Shown: positions 26,311-35,854, numbered from the stretch's first letter. The stretch is 64,000 nt of DNA from Maribacter huludaoensis (GCF_029350945.1 NZ_JARKMS010000004.1:124001-188000); one strand, 5' to 3'. A program made the numbers and translations. The notes: generated by a model from the sequence alone, not told the origin.

Positions 26311-27039
26311 TTGAAGAAAATAGCAATGATACCTGCTCGTTATGCGGCATCTAGATTTCCTGCAAAATTAATGCAAGATCTAGCTGGTAAACCGGTCATT
26401 TTAAGAACATACCAAGCTGCGGTACACACCAAATTGTTTGATGAAGTTTATGTAGTTACGGATAGCGATGTAATCTATGATACTATTACTAATGCGGGCG
26501 GCTTGGCTATCATGAGTCAAAAAGAGCATGATTGTGGTAGTGATCGCATTGCGGAAGCGGTGATGCAAATGGATGTGGATATTATAGTTAATGTGCAAGG
26601 TGATGAACCATTTACAGATAGAGAGAGTTTGGAAGGTGTAATGAAGGTTTTTGAAGATGATATTCACAAAGAAATAGATTTGGCTTCTCTAATGGTCAAG
26701 ATAACGGATGAAGAGGAAATAAATAATCCGAATACCGTAAAAGTTATAGTTGATAATAGAGACTTTGCATTGTATTTTTCAAGGTCGCCCATACCTTACC
26801 CAAGAGCAAAAAGTGATCAGACCATATATTATAAGCATAAAGGTATTTACGCTTTTAGAAAAAGTGCCTTAATGGATTTTCAGCGGTTGCCCATGTTACA
26901 ATTAGAAGCGACCGAGAAAATTGAAGCAATACGTTATTTGGAATATGGCAAGAAGATTAAAATGGTAGAAACCAATGTTCAGGGCATAGAAATTGATACT
27001 CCTGAAGACCTAAAGAAAGCCCAAGCAGCATGGAAATAG
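26311..27039 (+). CDS. kdsB: 3-deoxy-manno-octulosonate cytidylyltransferase
   Basis: The 242-residue enzyme activates Kdo with CTP for lipopolysaccharide core synthesis. [14 protein letters not shown] (nucleotide-binding), VNVQGDEPF and [14 protein letters not shown] motifs are intact. The start is a TTG at 26311, giving [11 protein letters not shown], which fits the family; the next ATG would cut the first strand. Because kdnB lies two genes on, the true substrate could be Kdo or the 8-amino sugar Kdo8N, as in Shewanella, where KdsB acts on Kdo8N. It overlaps the HAD gene by 10 bases. Confidence 0.95.
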   Translation: MKKIAMIPARYAASRFPAKLMQDLAGKPVILRTYQAAVHTKLFDEVYVVTDSDVIYDTITNAGGLAIMSQKEHDCGSDRIAEAVMQMDVDIIVNVQGDEPFTDRESLEGVMKVFEDDIHKEIDLASLMVKITDEEEINNPNTVKVIVDNRDFALYFSRSPIPYPRAKSDQTIYYKHKGIYAFRKSALMDFQRLPMLQLEATEKIEAIRYLEYGKKIKMVETNVQGIEIDTPEDLKKAQAAWK

Positions 27040-27728
27040 ATTTTGAAGGAATAAATGTTATCGGTTTTGATGCAGATGATACCTTATGGGTAAATGAGAC
27101 CTATTTTAGAGATACTGAAGATAAGTTTGCCAATTTATTGGAGAAGTATGAAACTAAGAATAAAATTGATCAAGAGCTTTTTAGAACAGAAATAAAGAAT
27201 TTAGATCTATATGGATATGGCATAAAAGGCTTTATGCTATCTATGATAGAATGTGCTTTAGAACTTTCAAATAATCAGATTTCATCAAAAACTATCGGAG
27301 CGCTTTTAGAGCTGGGGAAGGAAATGATAACGCAGCCTGTAGAATTATTGGATGGGGTGGAAGATGTATTAAAAAGTTTGAAGGATAAATACCGGTTAAT
27401 TGTCTTGACAAAAGGAGATCTTTTAGATCAAGAAAGAAAATTGGAACGATCAGGTTTGTCCCAATATTTTCATCATGTAGAAGTGTTGAGCGATAAAAAG
27501 GAAAAGAATTACAGTGATTTGTTAGAACATTTACAAATAAAGCCAAGCGAGTTTTTAATGATAGGAAATTCATTAAAATCTGATGTTTTGCCTTTAGTGG
27601 AAATAGGAGCGCGAGCAGTTCATGTTCCTTTTCATACAACATGGCAGCATGAAGAGGTTACAGGTGTGGTAGAGAATAAAGGATATACTACAATGAGTTC
27701 ATTGGTAGATATTTTGAAGCATGTTTAA
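27030..27728 (+). CDS. HAD-superfamily hydrolase
   Basis: This 232-residue phosphatase-like protein has the catalytic motif [10 protein letters not shown] (nucleophile Asp and general acid DxD), motif II Thr in IVLTKGD, and a C-terminal [12 protein letters not shown] that provides the acidic motif IV. A helical cap lies between motifs I and II. It is larger than KdsC (about 170-190 residues, tetrameric, no cap), so it is not an obvious Kdo 8-phosphate phosphatase. It overlaps kdsB by 10 bases and kdnB by one base (TAATG), which ties it tightly to Kdo metabolism. Confidence 0.85.
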   Translation: MEIDFEGINVIGFDADDTLWVNETYFRDTEDKFANLLEKYETKNKIDQELFRTEIKNLDLYGYGIKGFMLSMIECALELSNNQISSKTIGALLELGKEMITQPVELLDGVEDVLKSLKDKYRLIVLTKGDLLDQERKLERSGLSQYFHHVEVLSDKKEKNYSDLLEHLQIKPSEFLMIGNSLKSDVLPLVEIGARAVHVPFHTTWQHEEVTGVVENKGYTTMSSLVDILKHV

Positions 27729-28861
27729 TGACTATGGAGGTGAATAAAAAGATGGCGAAAGAAAATATACCCACTAAGGCTACACAAGAGTTCCGTAACT
27801 TTCCTATGGTACCCAGGGTGGTCTATGGCAAAGGAAGTTTTGATACCCTAGGTGATATTTTGATGCCAAAGAGAAAACACTCAGAAGCACCCATGATTTA
27901 TTTGGTCGATGATGTTTTTGAAAACGCAGACCTTATAAATAGAATACCAAATATCTTTTGTGACCAGATTGTATTGATATCTGCCGAAGAAGAGCCAAAA
28001 ACAGAACAAGTGGACGCTCTTGTTAAAATGATACGGGAGAAGTACACTGAAATGCCATCAGGCATTATTGGCATCGGTGGCGGTACTTTGCTAGACCTGG
28101 CAAAGGCGGTTGCTATCATGCTTACCAACAAAGGTAGTGCATCAGATTACCAAGGATGGGATTTGGTAAATAAACAAGCTATCTATCACGTAGGTATACC
28201 AACTATAAGCGGCACAGGAGCAGAAGTCTCAAGGACAACGGTCTTAATGGGGCCCGAAAAAAAATTAGGGATAAACTCGGACTATACCACTTTTGATCAG
28301 GTCTTGTTAGATCCAGATTTAACCAAAGGAGTATCAAAAGAACAATGGTTTTATACTGGTATGGATTGTTTTATACATTGTATAGAATCGCTAAATGGAA
28401 CATTTTTAAATGCCTTTAGCCAAAGTTATGGCGAGAAATCGTTAGAACTTTGTAAAGAGGTTTTTTTAGAAGATTTGGAAGAATCGGATAGTAGAGAGAA
28501 GCTAATGATGGCATCTTGGCATGGTGGTATGAGCATAGCCTATTCACAGGTGGGTGTAGCACATGCCATGAGTTATGGTCTAGGTTACGTTTTAGGTGTA
28601 AAACATGGCATAGGCAATTGTCTTGTTTTTCAATATTTAGAGGAGTTTTATCCAGAAGGAGTATTATTATTTAATAAGATGCTCAAAAAGCATGATATAG
28701 AATTGCCAAAAGGAATTTGCGCAAACCTGTCAGACGGCGAAATGGACACCATGATTACCGTTGCTATGGGTATGGAACCGCTATGGGAAAATGCCTTAGG
28801 TGAGGACTGGAAGTCCACAATTACCCCCGAAAAGCTTAAAGCTATTTATCAAAAAATATAG
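27728..28861 (+). CDS. kdnB: 3-deoxy-manno-octulosonate 8-oxidase, KdnB-like
   Basis: The 377-residue iron-dependent alcohol dehydrogenase is close to Shewanella KdnB from memory: FPMVPRVVYGKGSFD at the start, EEPKTEQVD, GIGGGTLLDLAKAVAIMLTN (read as two segments), SGTGAEVSRT, WFYTGMDCFIHCIESLNG and AMSYGL..VLG.KHGIGNC. The metal ligands Asp, His, His, His are present. KdnB oxidises Kdo at C8 to an aldehyde, which KdnA then aminates to make Kdo8N. No kdnA-type aminotransferase is in the window. It overlaps the HAD gene by one base; three ATGs are possible starts. Confidence 0.85.
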   Translation: MTMEVNKKMAKENIPTKATQEFRNFPMVPRVVYGKGSFDTLGDILMPKRKHSEAPMIYLVDDVFENADLINRIPNIFCDQIVLISAEEEPKTEQVDALVKMIREKYTEMPSGIIGIGGGTLLDLAKAVAIMLTNKGSASDYQGWDLVNKQAIYHVGIPTISGTGAEVSRTTVLMGPEKKLGINSDYTTFDQVLLDPDLTKGVSKEQWFYTGMDCFIHCIESLNGTFLNAFSQSYGEKSLELCKEVFLEDLEESDSREKLMMASWHGGMSIAYSQVGVAHAMSYGLGYVLGVKHGIGNCLVFQYLEEFYPEGVLLFNKMLKKHDIELPKGICANLSDGEMDTMITVAMGMEPLWENALGEDWKSTITPEKLKAIYQKI

Positions 28862-28921
28862 TTTATTTCAATTATTTATTTAGTAGTATTTCTCAATTAG
28901 GGGAATCTACAATCATATTAT

Positions 28922-29449
28922 ATGCAACAATTAGCAAAATTTATATATTTTAAAATTTTAGGATGGAAATTGAACGGAGCCTTTCCTTCCCATCTTGATA
29001 AATTTGTGGCTATCGTAGTGCCGCATACCAGTTGGTGGGATTTCCTCTTAGGATTGTTAATTCGTGCAGTCTGGCAAGAAGAAATTAATTTTGTTGGCAA
29101 GAAGAGTTTATTCAAACCTCCTTTTGGTTGGTTTTTTCGATGGACAGGTGGTGCACCAATAGATCGTACTAAAACCAATGATACCGTAAAAGCTACAGCG
29201 GAGATATTCAGTGAACGAAAAAAGTTCAGATTAGCGCTATCACCGGAAGGTACCAGAAAAAAAGTAGAAAAATGGAAAACAGGTTTCTACTACATTGCTA
29301 AAACCGCCAATGTACCTATTGTATTAGTAGCGTTTGACTACGGCAAAAAAGAAATAAAATTATCAGAACCTCTTATCCCAACAGAAGATAAAGAAGCCGA
29401 CTTCAAAAAATATCATGCTTTTTTTGAAGGAGTGGAGGGGAAGTATTGA
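28922..29449 (+). CDS. Short 1-acyl-glycerol-3-phosphate acyltransferase family protein
   Basis: This 175-residue PlsC-like protein has the HX4D catalytic motif (HTSWWD), the second block GGAPIDRTKTND and the acyl-acceptor block SPEGTRKKVEKWKTGF. It is shorter than the usual PlsC (~240 residues) and lacks a clear N-terminal membrane helix, like the short acyltransferases seen in many marine Bacteroidota. The substrate is unknown; its place behind kdnB suggests a role in lipid A or another membrane lipid. A terminator follows. Confidence 0.85.
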   Translation: MQQLAKFIYFKILGWKLNGAFPSHLDKFVAIVVPHTSWWDFLLGLLIRAVWQEEINFVGKKSLFKPPFGWFFRWTGGAPIDRTKTNDTVKATAEIFSERKKFRLALSPEGTRKKVEKWKTGFYYIAKTANVPIVLVAFDYGKKEIKLSEPLIPTEDKEADFKKYHAFFEGVEGKY

Positions 29450-29482
29450 TGAATTCATTTTTGTATTCTAATCTTATAAACA

Positions 29483-29515
29483 AAAAAAAGGAGACCAAAT
29501 AGGTCTCCTTTTTTT
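29483..29515. terminator. Bidirectional terminator
   Basis: AAAAAAAGGAGACC (29483-29496) and GGTCTCCTTTTTTT (29502-29515) form a perfect 14-bp stem with a 5-base loop and flanking A/T runs. It ends both the kdnB transcript (+) and yebC (-). Confidence 0.85.
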
Positions 29516-29531
29516 ATAGAATATGTAAAGT

Positions 29532-30242
29532 TTATTCTTGCATAGAGTGATATACATTTTGTACATCATCGTCCTCTTCTAATTTTTCTAGCAGCTTTTC
29601 AACATCTGCGGCTTCTTCTTCGTTAAGTGCTTTTGTCACTTGTGGTATACGTTCAAAGCCTGAAGATAAAATTTCTATTTCACGGTTTTCCAATTCTTTC
29701 TGTAGAGCGCCAAAACTCTCAAAAGATCCGTAAATTAATATTCCGTCATCATCAACAAATACCTCTTCTGCACCAAAATCGATCAATTCCAGTTCCAATT
29801 CTTCTGGGTCAATACCTTCCGCTGGAATGCGAAAGTTGCAAGTATGATCAAACATGAATTCAACAGAACCTGATGTGCCTAGGTTACCGTTACATTTGTT
29901 AAAGTAACTTCTAACATTGGCGACAGTTCTAGTATTATTGTCGGTAGCAGTTTCTACTAAAACAGCTATTCCGTGAGGGGCATAACCTTCAAAAAGAACT
30001 TCTTTGTAATCTCCAAGACTTTTGTCACTTGCTCTCTTTATTGCACGCTCAACATTGTCCTTTGGCATGTTGACCGATTTGGCATTTTGTATAACTGCTC
30101 TTAGTCTTGAATTGGAATCTGGATCCGGTCCGCCTTCTTTTACGGCCATTACAATATCTTTGCCTATACGTGTAAACGCTTTGGACATTGCGGACCATCT
30201 TTTCATTTTACGTGCTTTTCTAAACTCAAAAGCTCTTCCCAT
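29532..30242 (-). CDS. YebC/PmpR family transcription factor/translation factor
   Basis: The 236-residue protein has the typical N-terminus MGRAFEFRKARKMKRWSAM, the long DNMPKDNVERAIK-type helix (here MPKDNVERAIKRA) and the Asn-rich ATDNNTRTVANVRS segment of YebC proteins. Known members bind DNA or assist translation of proline runs; which applies is not clear. It is a short two-gene unit with the dehydratase upstream gene on the same strand, separated by 96 bases. Confidence 0.93.
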   Translation of the reverse strand: MGRAFEFRKARKMKRWSAMSKAFTRIGKDIVMAVKEGGPDPDSNSRLRAVIQNAKSVNMPKDNVERAIKRASDKSLGDYKEVLFEGYAPHGIAVLVETATDNNTRTVANVRSYFNKCNGNLGTSGSVEFMFDHTCNFRIPAEGIDPEELELELIDFGAEEVFVDDDGILIYGSFESFGALQKELENREIEILSSGFERIPQVTKALNEEEAADVEKLLEKLEEDDDVQNVYHSMQE

Positions 30243-30338
30243 GGTATATTATTTTTAACAAATGTACAAAAACGGTCAATGTTCAGAAATCATAAAATGA
30301 ATTTCATGAATGCCATTTTTAACTATTTTTATCGGTTA

Positions 30339-30638
30339 TTAAAATTCACTCTCTATTATGTCTTCAATTGTTCTTGCTAGAACAAAATCTTTTTCAGTAA
30401 CGCCGTTGGCATCATGAGTGTTTAAACGAATATTTAAGGTGTTGTACACATTGCTCCAATCTGGGTGATGACCTTGGGCTTCGCATTCAAATGCAATTCT
30501 TGTCATTACAGAAAATGCTTCTTTAAAATTTTTAAATTCAAAAGTGGTTTCTATGGCTCCATCCACATATTCCCATCCGTCTAGTTGACCCAAATAGTCC
30601 GCTATTTGCTGATCCGTAAATTTTTCCATTTCTTTCAT
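30339..30638 (-). CDS. 4a-hydroxytetrahydrobiopterin dehydratase
   Basis: This 99-residue pterin-4a-carbinolamine dehydratase dehydrates the oxidised cofactor of aromatic hydroxylases. The active-site motif EAQGHHPDWSNVYNTLNIRL is complete (two His, then Asp and Trp), followed by THDANGVTEKDF. Either of two Met codons (30638 or 30629) can start the protein. Its hydroxylase partner is not in the window. Confidence 0.94.
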   Translation of the reverse strand: MKEMEKFTDQQIADYLGQLDGWEYVDGAIETTFEFKNFKEAFSVMTRIAFECEAQGHHPDWSNVYNTLNIRLNTHDANGVTEKDFVLARTIEDIIESEF

Positions 30639-30646
30639 AATTGTTA

Positions 30647-31474
30647 TTAATTTAAAACATGATGGTCAATAATTTCCTGAAAGTTAAATTGTAAATTTTT
30701 AGGTAAGGTATAGGTCTTTGGCAAAACAGCCAAATATCTATCCTCATTGGTAGTATACACCCTTTTTATAATAGGATTAAAATTACCGACACGCTCTAAT
30801 ATTTCTTTTATAAAATCTTCATGATGAGTAAGGTCATTGCTGCCTAAGTGATAAATACCCGTTTTATTTCTATTTATAAGGTAGTGAATTTGTTGCGTTA
30901 ACTTGTCATCATTGGTAACATTCAATATCAAATTAGGAAACACTTCTACCGGTTCATTTTCTAGGATGGCCTTTTTCATATCCCTAACCCTTGGAGAACT
31001 GTTGCCAAACACCATAGGTACCCGTAGTATTGCCATTTTGTTTTTTGGTAACCTAAGTAGCATATTCTCAATTTTAATTTTAAGTCTGCCATAAATGCTT
31101 TCGGATAAAGTCTTGTCCAGTTCGTAAGATGGATACTTGCTATATGCATCAAAAACATTGGCAGAAGAAATAAAGAATATCTTGCAGTCCTCTTTTAAAA
31201 CATATTCTACAATATGATTATGGGCAATGACCAAAGCGGCAAAATTTCCCCTAACGGCTGAAATGATTACTTGTGGCTTAATTTCTTCTAAAATTTCAAC
31301 GATATCGTCTTCTTCAAGGTTATAATGTACAAATTGCTTGTTTGAGGAAAATGAATTCGCGGCATGGCAATAGGTACCATAGGTATCGAAATAATTACAA
31401 AGTTCCTTGTAAATTGCATTACCTATGAATCCGCTTCCGCCAAGAATCAATATTTTTTTAGAGTCTAATTTCAA
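30647..31474 (-). CDS. RmlD-like NAD-dependent epimerase/reductase
   Basis: The 275-residue Rossmann protein carries the nucleotide-binding GGSGFIGNAI at the N-terminus and an SYELDK segment where the Tyr-Lys pair of extended SDRs is expected. It resembles dTDP-4-dehydrorhamnose reductase-like proteins, but the sugar substrate is not determinable. I chose the TTG at 31474 (MKLDSKKILILGG), which overlaps the glsA stop by four bases. An upstream Met at 31564 would run far into glsA and give a non-family extension. Confidence 0.8.
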   Translation of the reverse strand: MKLDSKKILILGGSGFIGNAIYKELCNYFDTYGTYCHAANSFSSNKQFVHYNLEEDDIVEILEEIKPQVIISAVRGNFAALVIAHNHIVEYVLKEDCKIFFISSANVFDAYSKYPSYELDKTLSESIYGRLKIKIENMLLRLPKNKMAILRVPMVFGNSSPRVRDMKKAILENEPVEVFPNLILNVTNDDKLTQQIHYLINRNKTGIYHLGSNDLTHHEDFIKEILERVGNFNPIIKRVYTTNEDRYLAVLPKTYTLPKNLQFNFQEIIDHHVLN

Positions 31475-32385
31475 AAAATAGAAAGTTCTGTATCTGTAGT
31501 TAATTTTTCTAGGGCTAGCATTCCTAATTTGGAATTCCCTTTGGCATTGAGTCCTGGAGACCATGTGGCTACACAGAATTTATTTGGTAGCAATGCTACA
31601 ATGCCACCGCCAACGCCACTTTTGCCAGGCAGACCAACTTCAAAAGCAAATTCACCTGCTTCATCATAGAATCCACATGTTAGCATTATGGCATTAATAC
31701 GTTTTACCTGGGATAAGGTCAAGTATGATTTGTTTCTTCTACATTTACCATGATTCATGAAAACATAGAATATATGCGTTAGTTGTGCGCAATTCATGGC
31801 TAGTGAACATTGATGAAAATAGAAGTCTAAAACAACATCTACCTCATTATTTAAATTGCCATAAGATTTTAGAAGGTTGGCAGCTGCAAAATTTCTGAAC
31901 CCTGTTTTCTTTTCAGAAAGTGCTACGGTTTCATCATAATCTATTGTATTATCACCTGCAATATCCCTAACGTAGGTTAGAAAATCTTCTTTCGGGTTTT
32001 CTAATTTGGAAACCAAAATATCCGTAATGACAATTGCACCCGGATTTATTAGCGGATTTCTAGGTATTCCATTTTCAAGCTCCAATAATGATAGATGGTT
32101 AAATGGGTCGCCGGAAGGCTCTACATCTACACGTTCCCAAACATTTTCACCAATAAGGCTCAATGCCATGGATAATGTTAAAACCTTTGAGATACTTTGA
32201 ATTGAAAACAGTTCATTAGAATCTCCTGCAGCATAGTCGTTCTGTTGACTATCAATAAGGTGTATACCAAAATTGTTTACATCTACTTTTGCCAATTCTG
32301 GAATATAATCAGCAATTTCTCCCCTTTCCTTCTCGTTGGATGCAGCTTCATTTATAGCGGTGAGAACACTTTGAAAATCTATCAT
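31471..32385 (-). CDS. glsA: Glutaminase
   Basis: The 304-residue serine-dependent glutaminase converts glutamine to glutamate and ammonia. The SxxK catalytic motif is in FSIQSISKVLTL (about residues 63-66), and the Asn- and Tyr-containing motifs NPLINPGAI and CGFYDEAGEFA are present, as is the closing GKSGVGGGI. It begins on the base after the gcvT stop and is probably co-transcribed with it. No signal peptide is visible. Confidence 0.95.
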   Translation of the reverse strand: MIDFQSVLTAINEAASNEKERGEIADYIPELAKVDVNNFGIHLIDSQQNDYAAGDSNELFSIQSISKVLTLSMALSLIGENVWERVDVEPSGDPFNHLSLLELENGIPRNPLINPGAIVITDILVSKLENPKEDFLTYVRDIAGDNTIDYDETVALSEKKTGFRNFAAANLLKSYGNLNNEVDVVLDFYFHQCSLAMNCAQLTHIFYVFMNHGKCRRNKSYLTLSQVKRINAIMLTCGFYDEAGEFAFEVGLPGKSGVGGGIVALLPNKFCVATWSPGLNAKGNSKLGMLALEKLTTDTELSIF

Positions 32386-33471
32386 TTATTTTTTGTAAAA
32401 TGGTAATTTAACCACAGTTGCAGGCACAGCTTTCTTTCTAATTTGAATATTGATTTTACTACCTATTTCAGTAAATACAGGAGGAACGTAACCTAATCCT
32501 ATTCCGGTTCCCATAGAAGGAGACATAGTACCGGATGTTACCACGCCTATGGTTTTTCCGCTACTATCTACAATATCGTAACCATGTCTAGGTATACCAC
32601 GTTCATCTAATTCAAATGCTACTAATTTACGTGCTGGACCTTGTTGTTTTTCTTTTGCTAAAGCTTCAGAGTTTACAAAGTCTTTGGTAAATTTTGTAAC
32701 CCATCCTAAACCGGCTTCAAACGGAGAGGTGTTGTCGTCAATATCATTTCCATAAAGGCAGTAGCCCATTTCTAGGCGTAAAGTGTCCCTTGCAGCTAAT
32801 CCGATCGGTTTAATACCAAAATCAGCTCCGGCTTCAAAAACCTTGTCCCATATTTGTTTTACTTCTTCATTTTTGCAGTAAATTTCAAATCCACCAGAAC
32901 CTGTATATCCTGTAGCTGAAATAATTACATTCTCTATACCGGCAAAATCAGATACTTCAAAATGATAGAATTTAATATCGGCTAAATTAATGGAGGTCAA
33001 TGATTGCATAGCTTCCACTGCTTTTGGTCCTTGTATTGCCAAAAGGGAATAACCTTCGGACAAGTCTCTCATATCTGCTTTTAAATCCGCATTGTATGAA
33101 GAAATATGGTTCCAGTCCTTTTCAATGTTAGAGGCGTTTACCACCAACAAATACTGCTCTTCTTTTATTTTATATATGATAAGATCATCTACAATACCAC
33201 CCGTTTCATTAGGTAAGCAGCTATACTGTGCTCTGCCAATAGTTAATTTTGAGGCATCGTTAGAAGATACTTTTTGAATCAAGGCTAACGCGTTTGGTCC
33301 AGAAATTAAAAACTCGCCCATGTGAGATACATCAAAAACCCCAACAGCATTACGTACTGTTTCATGTTCAGCATTTACACCTTCGTAAGAAACAGGCATA
33401 TTATAACCGGCAAACGGTACCATTTTGGCACCAAGAGATTCGTGTGTTGTGGTAAGCGCAGTATTTTTCAT
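32386..33471 (-). CDS. gcvT: Glycine cleavage system aminomethyltransferase (T protein)
   Basis: The 361-residue T protein transfers the methylene unit from the lipoyl-bound aminomethyl group to tetrahydrofolate, releasing ammonia. The folate pocket residues appear in FDVSHMGEF, YTGSGGFEIY, and LAARDTLRLEMGYCLYGND (catalytic Asp of the RDTLR segment). GYVPP and TSGTMSPS match the C-terminal domain. The gcvH and gcvP genes are not in the window. It has a good promoter at 33494-33522. Confidence 0.97.
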   Translation of the reverse strand: MKNTALTTTHESLGAKMVPFAGYNMPVSYEGVNAEHETVRNAVGVFDVSHMGEFLISGPNALALIQKVSSNDASKLTIGRAQYSCLPNETGGIVDDLIIYKIKEEQYLLVVNASNIEKDWNHISSYNADLKADMRDLSEGYSLLAIQGPKAVEAMQSLTSINLADIKFYHFEVSDFAGIENVIISATGYTGSGGFEIYCKNEEVKQIWDKVFEAGADFGIKPIGLAARDTLRLEMGYCLYGNDIDDNTSPFEAGLGWVTKFTKDFVNSEALAKEKQQGPARKLVAFELDERGIPRHGYDIVDSSGKTIGVVTSGTMSPSMGTGIGLGYVPPVFTEIGSKINIQIRKKAVPATVVKLPFYKK

Positions 33472-33493
33472 TTTAGTCTATTTATTAGCGATA

Positions 33494-33522
33494 CAAATTT
33501 ATCGAAAATAAATAGAAGCAAA
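33494..33522 (-). promoter_or_regulatory. Promoter of the gcvT-glsA unit
   Basis: On the minus strand, TTTG (33522-33519), 17 bases, and TAAATTTG (33501-33494) match the Bacteroidota -33 and -7 elements with ideal spacing. The ATG lies 23 bases after the -7 box. No glycine riboswitch-like structure is seen in the 97-base gap. Confidence 0.6.
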
Positions 33523-33568
33523 TGTGGCTAAACCTTGAATTGGGAAAATATTATTCTTTAAGTAAGTT

Positions 33569-34864
33569 CTAAGATTTTAATAGAAAATCCTTGAGTCCGC
33601 CATAGGTAGAAATCTTAATTGATTTTTTAGTTTTACCCATTACTTTCTGGATTTGATAAGGGATTTCTAATTTCTCATTTAGGGTTTCTTCCACGACGTC
33701 CAAGAATTTTACCGGGTGGGCAGTTTCTAAAAAAATACCATAAGTATCAGGATATTGTTCTTGATATTTTTTCAATCCCAAGTAGCCTACAGCGCCGTGA
33801 GGATCAGCAATGTACCCTTTTATATCGTAAATTTCCTTTAAAGCATCTTTGGTTTCATTATCGTTAAACGAAAAAGAAGAAAGGTGCTCTTTCAGCTCTT
33901 CAAAATTATCTTGAAACAGATGTCTTATTCTTATAAAGTTGCTAGGGTCACCAACATCCATAGCATTTGAAATTGTCGCTGTAGAAGGTTTGGGAGTGTA
34001 CTCTTTTGTAAGCATAAACTGTGGTACGGTGTCGTTCACGTTTGTAGAGGCAACAAAGTGCTTAACGGGCATACCCAATCTTTGAGCAACTAATCCTGCG
34101 CAGATGTTACCGAAGTTGCCCGAAGGAACAGAGAAAACAATTTCTTTATCTTTTGATTTTGCTTGCTTATATGCGAAAAGAAAATAAAATAATTGTGGTA
34201 ACCAACGGGCTACATTTATAGAATTGGCAGAAGTCAGCTTCATATGGTCAAGAAGTTCCTTATCTAAAAAGGCATTCTTTACCATAGCTTGGCAATCATC
34301 AAAAGTACCATCTACTTCTAAAGCAGTAATGTTTTTTCCTAAAGTAGTAAGTTGTCTTTCTTGAAAATCGCTCACTTTTCCGCTAGGGTAAAGAATAACG
34401 ACATTTACTCCGTCTACGCCAAGAAAACCATTGGCTACGGCACCGCCGGTATCACCGGAAGTAGCTACGAGTACGGTAACCTCATTATCGCTAGATCTAG
34501 AGAAATAACCTAGACATTGCGCCATAAAACGAGCGCCAACATCCTTAAAGGCCATGGTAGGACCGTGAAACAGTTCTAATGTAGCAATATTGGGAGTAAT
34601 CTCAACTACCGGAAAAGCAAAATCCAATACCTCCTTTAATATATCTTTCAATACATCATTGGGTACAATCCCTTCTACAAATTGCTGTATTGCCTTAAAT
34701 GCAATTTCTTCATTCGATAAATTTTCAATATTTTCAAAAAAAGAGCTTGATAATGGACTGATTTTCTCTGGAAAATACAAACCTTTATCAGGTGCTATAC
34801 CGTTAATTACGGCAGTATCAAAGGAAACTTCGGGTGCTTTGTTGTTTAGACTATAGAATTTCAA
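33569..34864 (-). CDS. thrC: Threonine synthase
   Basis: The 431-residue PLP enzyme makes threonine from O-phosphohomoserine. The PLP Lys is in FHGPTMAFKDVGARF (about residue 107), with the phosphate-binding ATSGDTGGAV and SVPSGNFGNICAG motifs. It lies 41 bases after thrB and is the last gene of the thr operon. It is of the longer Bacteroidota/E. coli type. Confidence 0.97.
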   Translation of the reverse strand: MKFYSLNNKAPEVSFDTAVINGIAPDKGLYFPEKISPLSSSFFENIENLSNEEIAFKAIQQFVEGIVPNDVLKDILKEVLDFAFPVVEITPNIATLELFHGPTMAFKDVGARFMAQCLGYFSRSSDNEVTVLVATSGDTGGAVANGFLGVDGVNVVILYPSGKVSDFQERQLTTLGKNITALEVDGTFDDCQAMVKNAFLDKELLDHMKLTSANSINVARWLPQLFYFLFAYKQAKSKDKEIVFSVPSGNFGNICAGLVAQRLGMPVKHFVASTNVNDTVPQFMLTKEYTPKPSTATISNAMDVGDPSNFIRIRHLFQDNFEELKEHLSSFSFNDNETKDALKEIYDIKGYIADPHGAVGYLGLKKYQEQYPDTYGIFLETAHPVKFLDVVEETLNEKLEIPYQIQKVMGKTKKSIKISTYGGLKDFLLKS

Positions 34865-34905
34865 GCTGAATATATTTTAATGTTATTTATGTACTACTGG
34901 CCAAC

Positions 34906-35832
34906 TTATATAAGTTTTACGCCTTCCATATTAATTTTGGATATATGTATTTCATAAGCAATTCCAATTTTATCATAAACGGTTTTCATTGCATTGCCCA
35001 CTTTTATTGCAGTATCGTTTCCTTTGCTAAATGCAAATATGGAAGGTCCTGAGCCAGAAATTCCAGAACCTAGGGCACCGGCATCTAGAGAAACTTTTTT
35101 AACTTCATCAAAACCTGGTATTAAGATAGAGCGAATAGGCTCTACTATATGGTCTTCAAGAGATCTGCCAATAAGTTCGTAATCTTGTTTGAATAAACCT
35201 GCCAAAAGACCGCCTACATTTCCCCATTGCTTAATTCCGGTTTCCATAGAAATAGTCGTCTTTAAAATCTTTCTAGAATCTGAAGTTTTTATTTCTATCT
35301 GTGGATGTATTACCGTTACATAAAGCTCCGTTGGGGCCGGTATTGCAATAATATCCAAAGGATCATAACTACGTACCAGTGTAAAACCACCAAAAAGGGC
35401 AGGGGCAACATTATCTGCATGGGCAACATCACTTGCCAAACGTTCACCTTCCATTGCAAATTTAACCAACTCTGTTTTGCCGAAAGGGTTGCCCAACAAT
35501 TGGTTCATGGCCCAAACGGCACCCGCAGAACTTGCTGCACTACTACCTATACCGCTACCGGGTTTTATTCTTTTGTCAATTTCAATTTCAAATCCGCCAT
35601 CATAATCAGACGCCAATAAAAAAGCGTTACCTGCCACACCGGCAACATTGTTCAAGGTCTCTTTTGGTAAATCTTGTCCGGTAAGTTTGGTGATCTTAAT
35701 TCCTTTTTGAGGCACTTTTCTAACCACCATTTCATCACCGACCGAGTCAAGTGCAACGCCAAGAACATCAAATCCGCATGAAACGTTTGCAACAGTTGCC
35801 GGACAAAAAACTTTTATTTCGCTTTGGTTCAT
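34906..35832 (-). CDS. thrB: Homoserine kinase
   Basis: The 308-residue GHMP kinase phosphorylates homoserine. The N-terminal CPATVANVSCGFDVLG and the ATP-binding loop PGSGIGSSAASSAGAV are intact, and SGSGPSIFAF ends the GHMP fold. I chose ATG 35832 (MNQSEIKVFCP); an ATG at 35868 adds 12 residues that overlap thrA by 14 bases and have no family match. It ends 41 bases before thrC. Confidence 0.95.
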   Translation of the reverse strand: MNQSEIKVFCPATVANVSCGFDVLGVALDSVGDEMVVRKVPQKGIKITKLTGQDLPKETLNNVAGVAGNAFLLASDYDGGFEIEIDKRIKPGSGIGSSAASSAGAVWAMNQLLGNPFGKTELVKFAMEGERLASDVAHADNVAPALFGGFTLVRSYDPLDIIAIPAPTELYVTVIHPQIEIKTSDSRKILKTTISMETGIKQWGNVGGLLAGLFKQDYELIGRSLEDHIVEPIRSILIPGFDEVKKVSLDAGALGSGISGSGPSIFAFSKGNDTAIKVGNAMKTVYDKIGIAYEIHISKINMEGVKLI

Positions 35833-35854
35833 AATGAGACTGTTGTTGTGAAAT

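Noticed and set aside
33472-33568. Possible glycine riboswitch before gcvT
   Set aside because: The gap is only 97 bases, mostly used by the promoter, and lacks the conserved paired core.
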